A DNA stretch of 22,373 nt from Altererythrobacter sp. (GTDB taxonomy: Bacteria > Pseudomonadota > Alphaproteobacteria > Sphingomonadales > Sphingomonadaceae). Under the pieces are notes generated by a model, which made no database searches, was not told the origin of the DNA, and was given only the letters and a program-made list of their open reading frames with translations. Made by a program: the position numbers and the translations under genes. The stretch covers positions 1 to 22,373 of the forward strand of contig JALZVZ010000176.1 of assembly GCA_023299945.1 (NCBI GenBank). Direction: 5' to 3'. Below, in pieces: positions 21,946 through 22,373 of the stretch. The first letter of the stretch is position 1; each line of letters starts with the position of its first letter.

Positions 21946-22373
21946 ATGGCAGGTGCAGCAGGTTCAAAAGCGCGCGAGGGTTGGTCTTCGCGCACCGGGT
22001 TCATTCTGGCGGCGGTCGGTTCGGCTGTTGGACTGGGCAATATGTGGCGATTTCCTGCAGAAGCGGGCGAGAATGGCGGCGGCGCATTTGTGCTATTCTA
22101 CATGTTCTGCGTTTTGTTGATCGGCCTCCCAGTGTTGTTGTCTGAAGTTTTGATCGGACGGCACGGACAATCCTCTGCGCCAGAAAGCGTTCGCCGGGTT
22201 GCCCGCGATTCCAATGCGCCGGAAGGGTGGAGCATTCTGGCATCTATGGGTGTGTTTGCGGCCTTCCTTATCCTCAGCTTTTACTGCGTTGTTGGCGGTT
22301 GGGTGCTGTATTATATCGGCGTTTTCGCCGGTGACCTGTTCCAAACGGGCTTAACCGGCGGCGCTTTTGAAGG
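21946..22373 (+). CDS. Neurotransmitter:sodium symporter (NSS/SNF) family transporter, 3'-truncated
   Basis: First 142 residues of a sodium-dependent transporter of the NSS (SNF, LeuT-like) family, which import amino acids or related compounds. The first helix carries the family signature AAVGSAVGLGNMWRFPAEAG (22-41), including the sodium/substrate-binding unwound region GNMWRFP (31-37). GGGAFVLFYMFCVLLIGLP (helix 2, about 45-62) and a third helix (ASMGVFAAFLILSFYCVVGGW) follow. The coding frame runs off the end of the window without a stop. The ATG at 21946 is the only sensible start, with a purine-rich GGAAGAGAGA stretch upstream. It is divergent from panB across 127 bases. The substrate cannot be told from this fragment. 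Confidence 0.92.
   Translation, partial: MAGAAGSKAREGWSSRTGFILAAVGSAVGLGNMWRFPAEAGENGGGAFVLFYMFCVLLIGLPVLLSEVLIGRHGQSSAPESVRRVARDSNAPEGWSILASMGVFAAFLILSFYCVVGGWVLYYIGVFAGDLFQTGLTGGAFE

Noticed and set aside
1..22373. Mobile elements, prophage, CRISPR, toxin-antitoxin or defence genes
   Set aside because: No transposase, integrase, repeat-spacer array, terminal inverted repeats or known defence domains were seen on either strand; all sizeable frames are accounted for by chromosomal metabolic, transport and regulatory genes.

Overview
The window reads as a chromosomal segment of an alphaproteobacterium. It is most consistent with Sphingomonadales, probably Erythrobacteraceae. This is an inference from the gene set: an XrtA/PEP-CTERM-type PrsK-PrsR-PrsT set with its sugar transferase, a Pseudomonas-type long isocitrate lyase beside an ScfR/RamB-like regulator, a DUF475 TerC-like protein and an NSS-family transporter. 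No phage, plasmid, insertion sequence, CRISPR or transfer signature was seen. Both edges cut genes: pgk lacks its 5' end and an NSS transporter lacks its 3' end.

Layout. Positions 1-3223 (+) hold a central-carbon cluster: phosphoglycerate kinase, a TIGR02466-like putative 2OG-Fe(II) oxygenase, class I fructose-bisphosphate aldolase and a ThiE-like protein. A small secreted protein of unknown function (3229-3594, -) converges on it. Then come elongation factor P, an inositol monophosphatase-family protein, a strong stem-loop and tRNA-Leu(CAA). Positions 5380-8565 (+) hold an SLC13-type permease with an internal pair of TrkA-C-like domains, followed closely by an exported M20D amidohydrolase. 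Positions 8662-10494 (-) hold a 54-aa small protein gene and isocitrate lyase aceA. Divergent from aceA is an ScfR/RamB-like regulator (10670-12067, +). The spacer between them carries an exact 18-bp palindrome that is a good operator candidate.

Positions 12231-18874 (+) form one tightly coupled operon: XrtA-type sugar transferase, histidine kinase PrsK, sigma-54-dependent response regulator PrsR and TPR lipoprotein PrsT. These four fit the exopolysaccharide/PEP-CTERM protein-sorting system, although exosortase itself is not in view. A bile-acid:sodium-symporter-like protein (+) follows and abuts, stop to stop, a DUF475 TerC-like membrane protein (-). That protein lies downstream of panB (-). 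A divergent NSS transporter starts at 21946.

As a whole this is mostly housekeeping and lifestyle DNA, with glycolysis, the glyoxylate shunt, pantothenate synthesis and exopolysaccharide control side by side. The less ordinary points are the aceA/regulator palindrome, the small ORF behind aceA, the permease plus periplasmic amidohydrolase pair, and the oxygenase sitting between two glycolytic genes. No gene-free stretch exceeds 300 bases.
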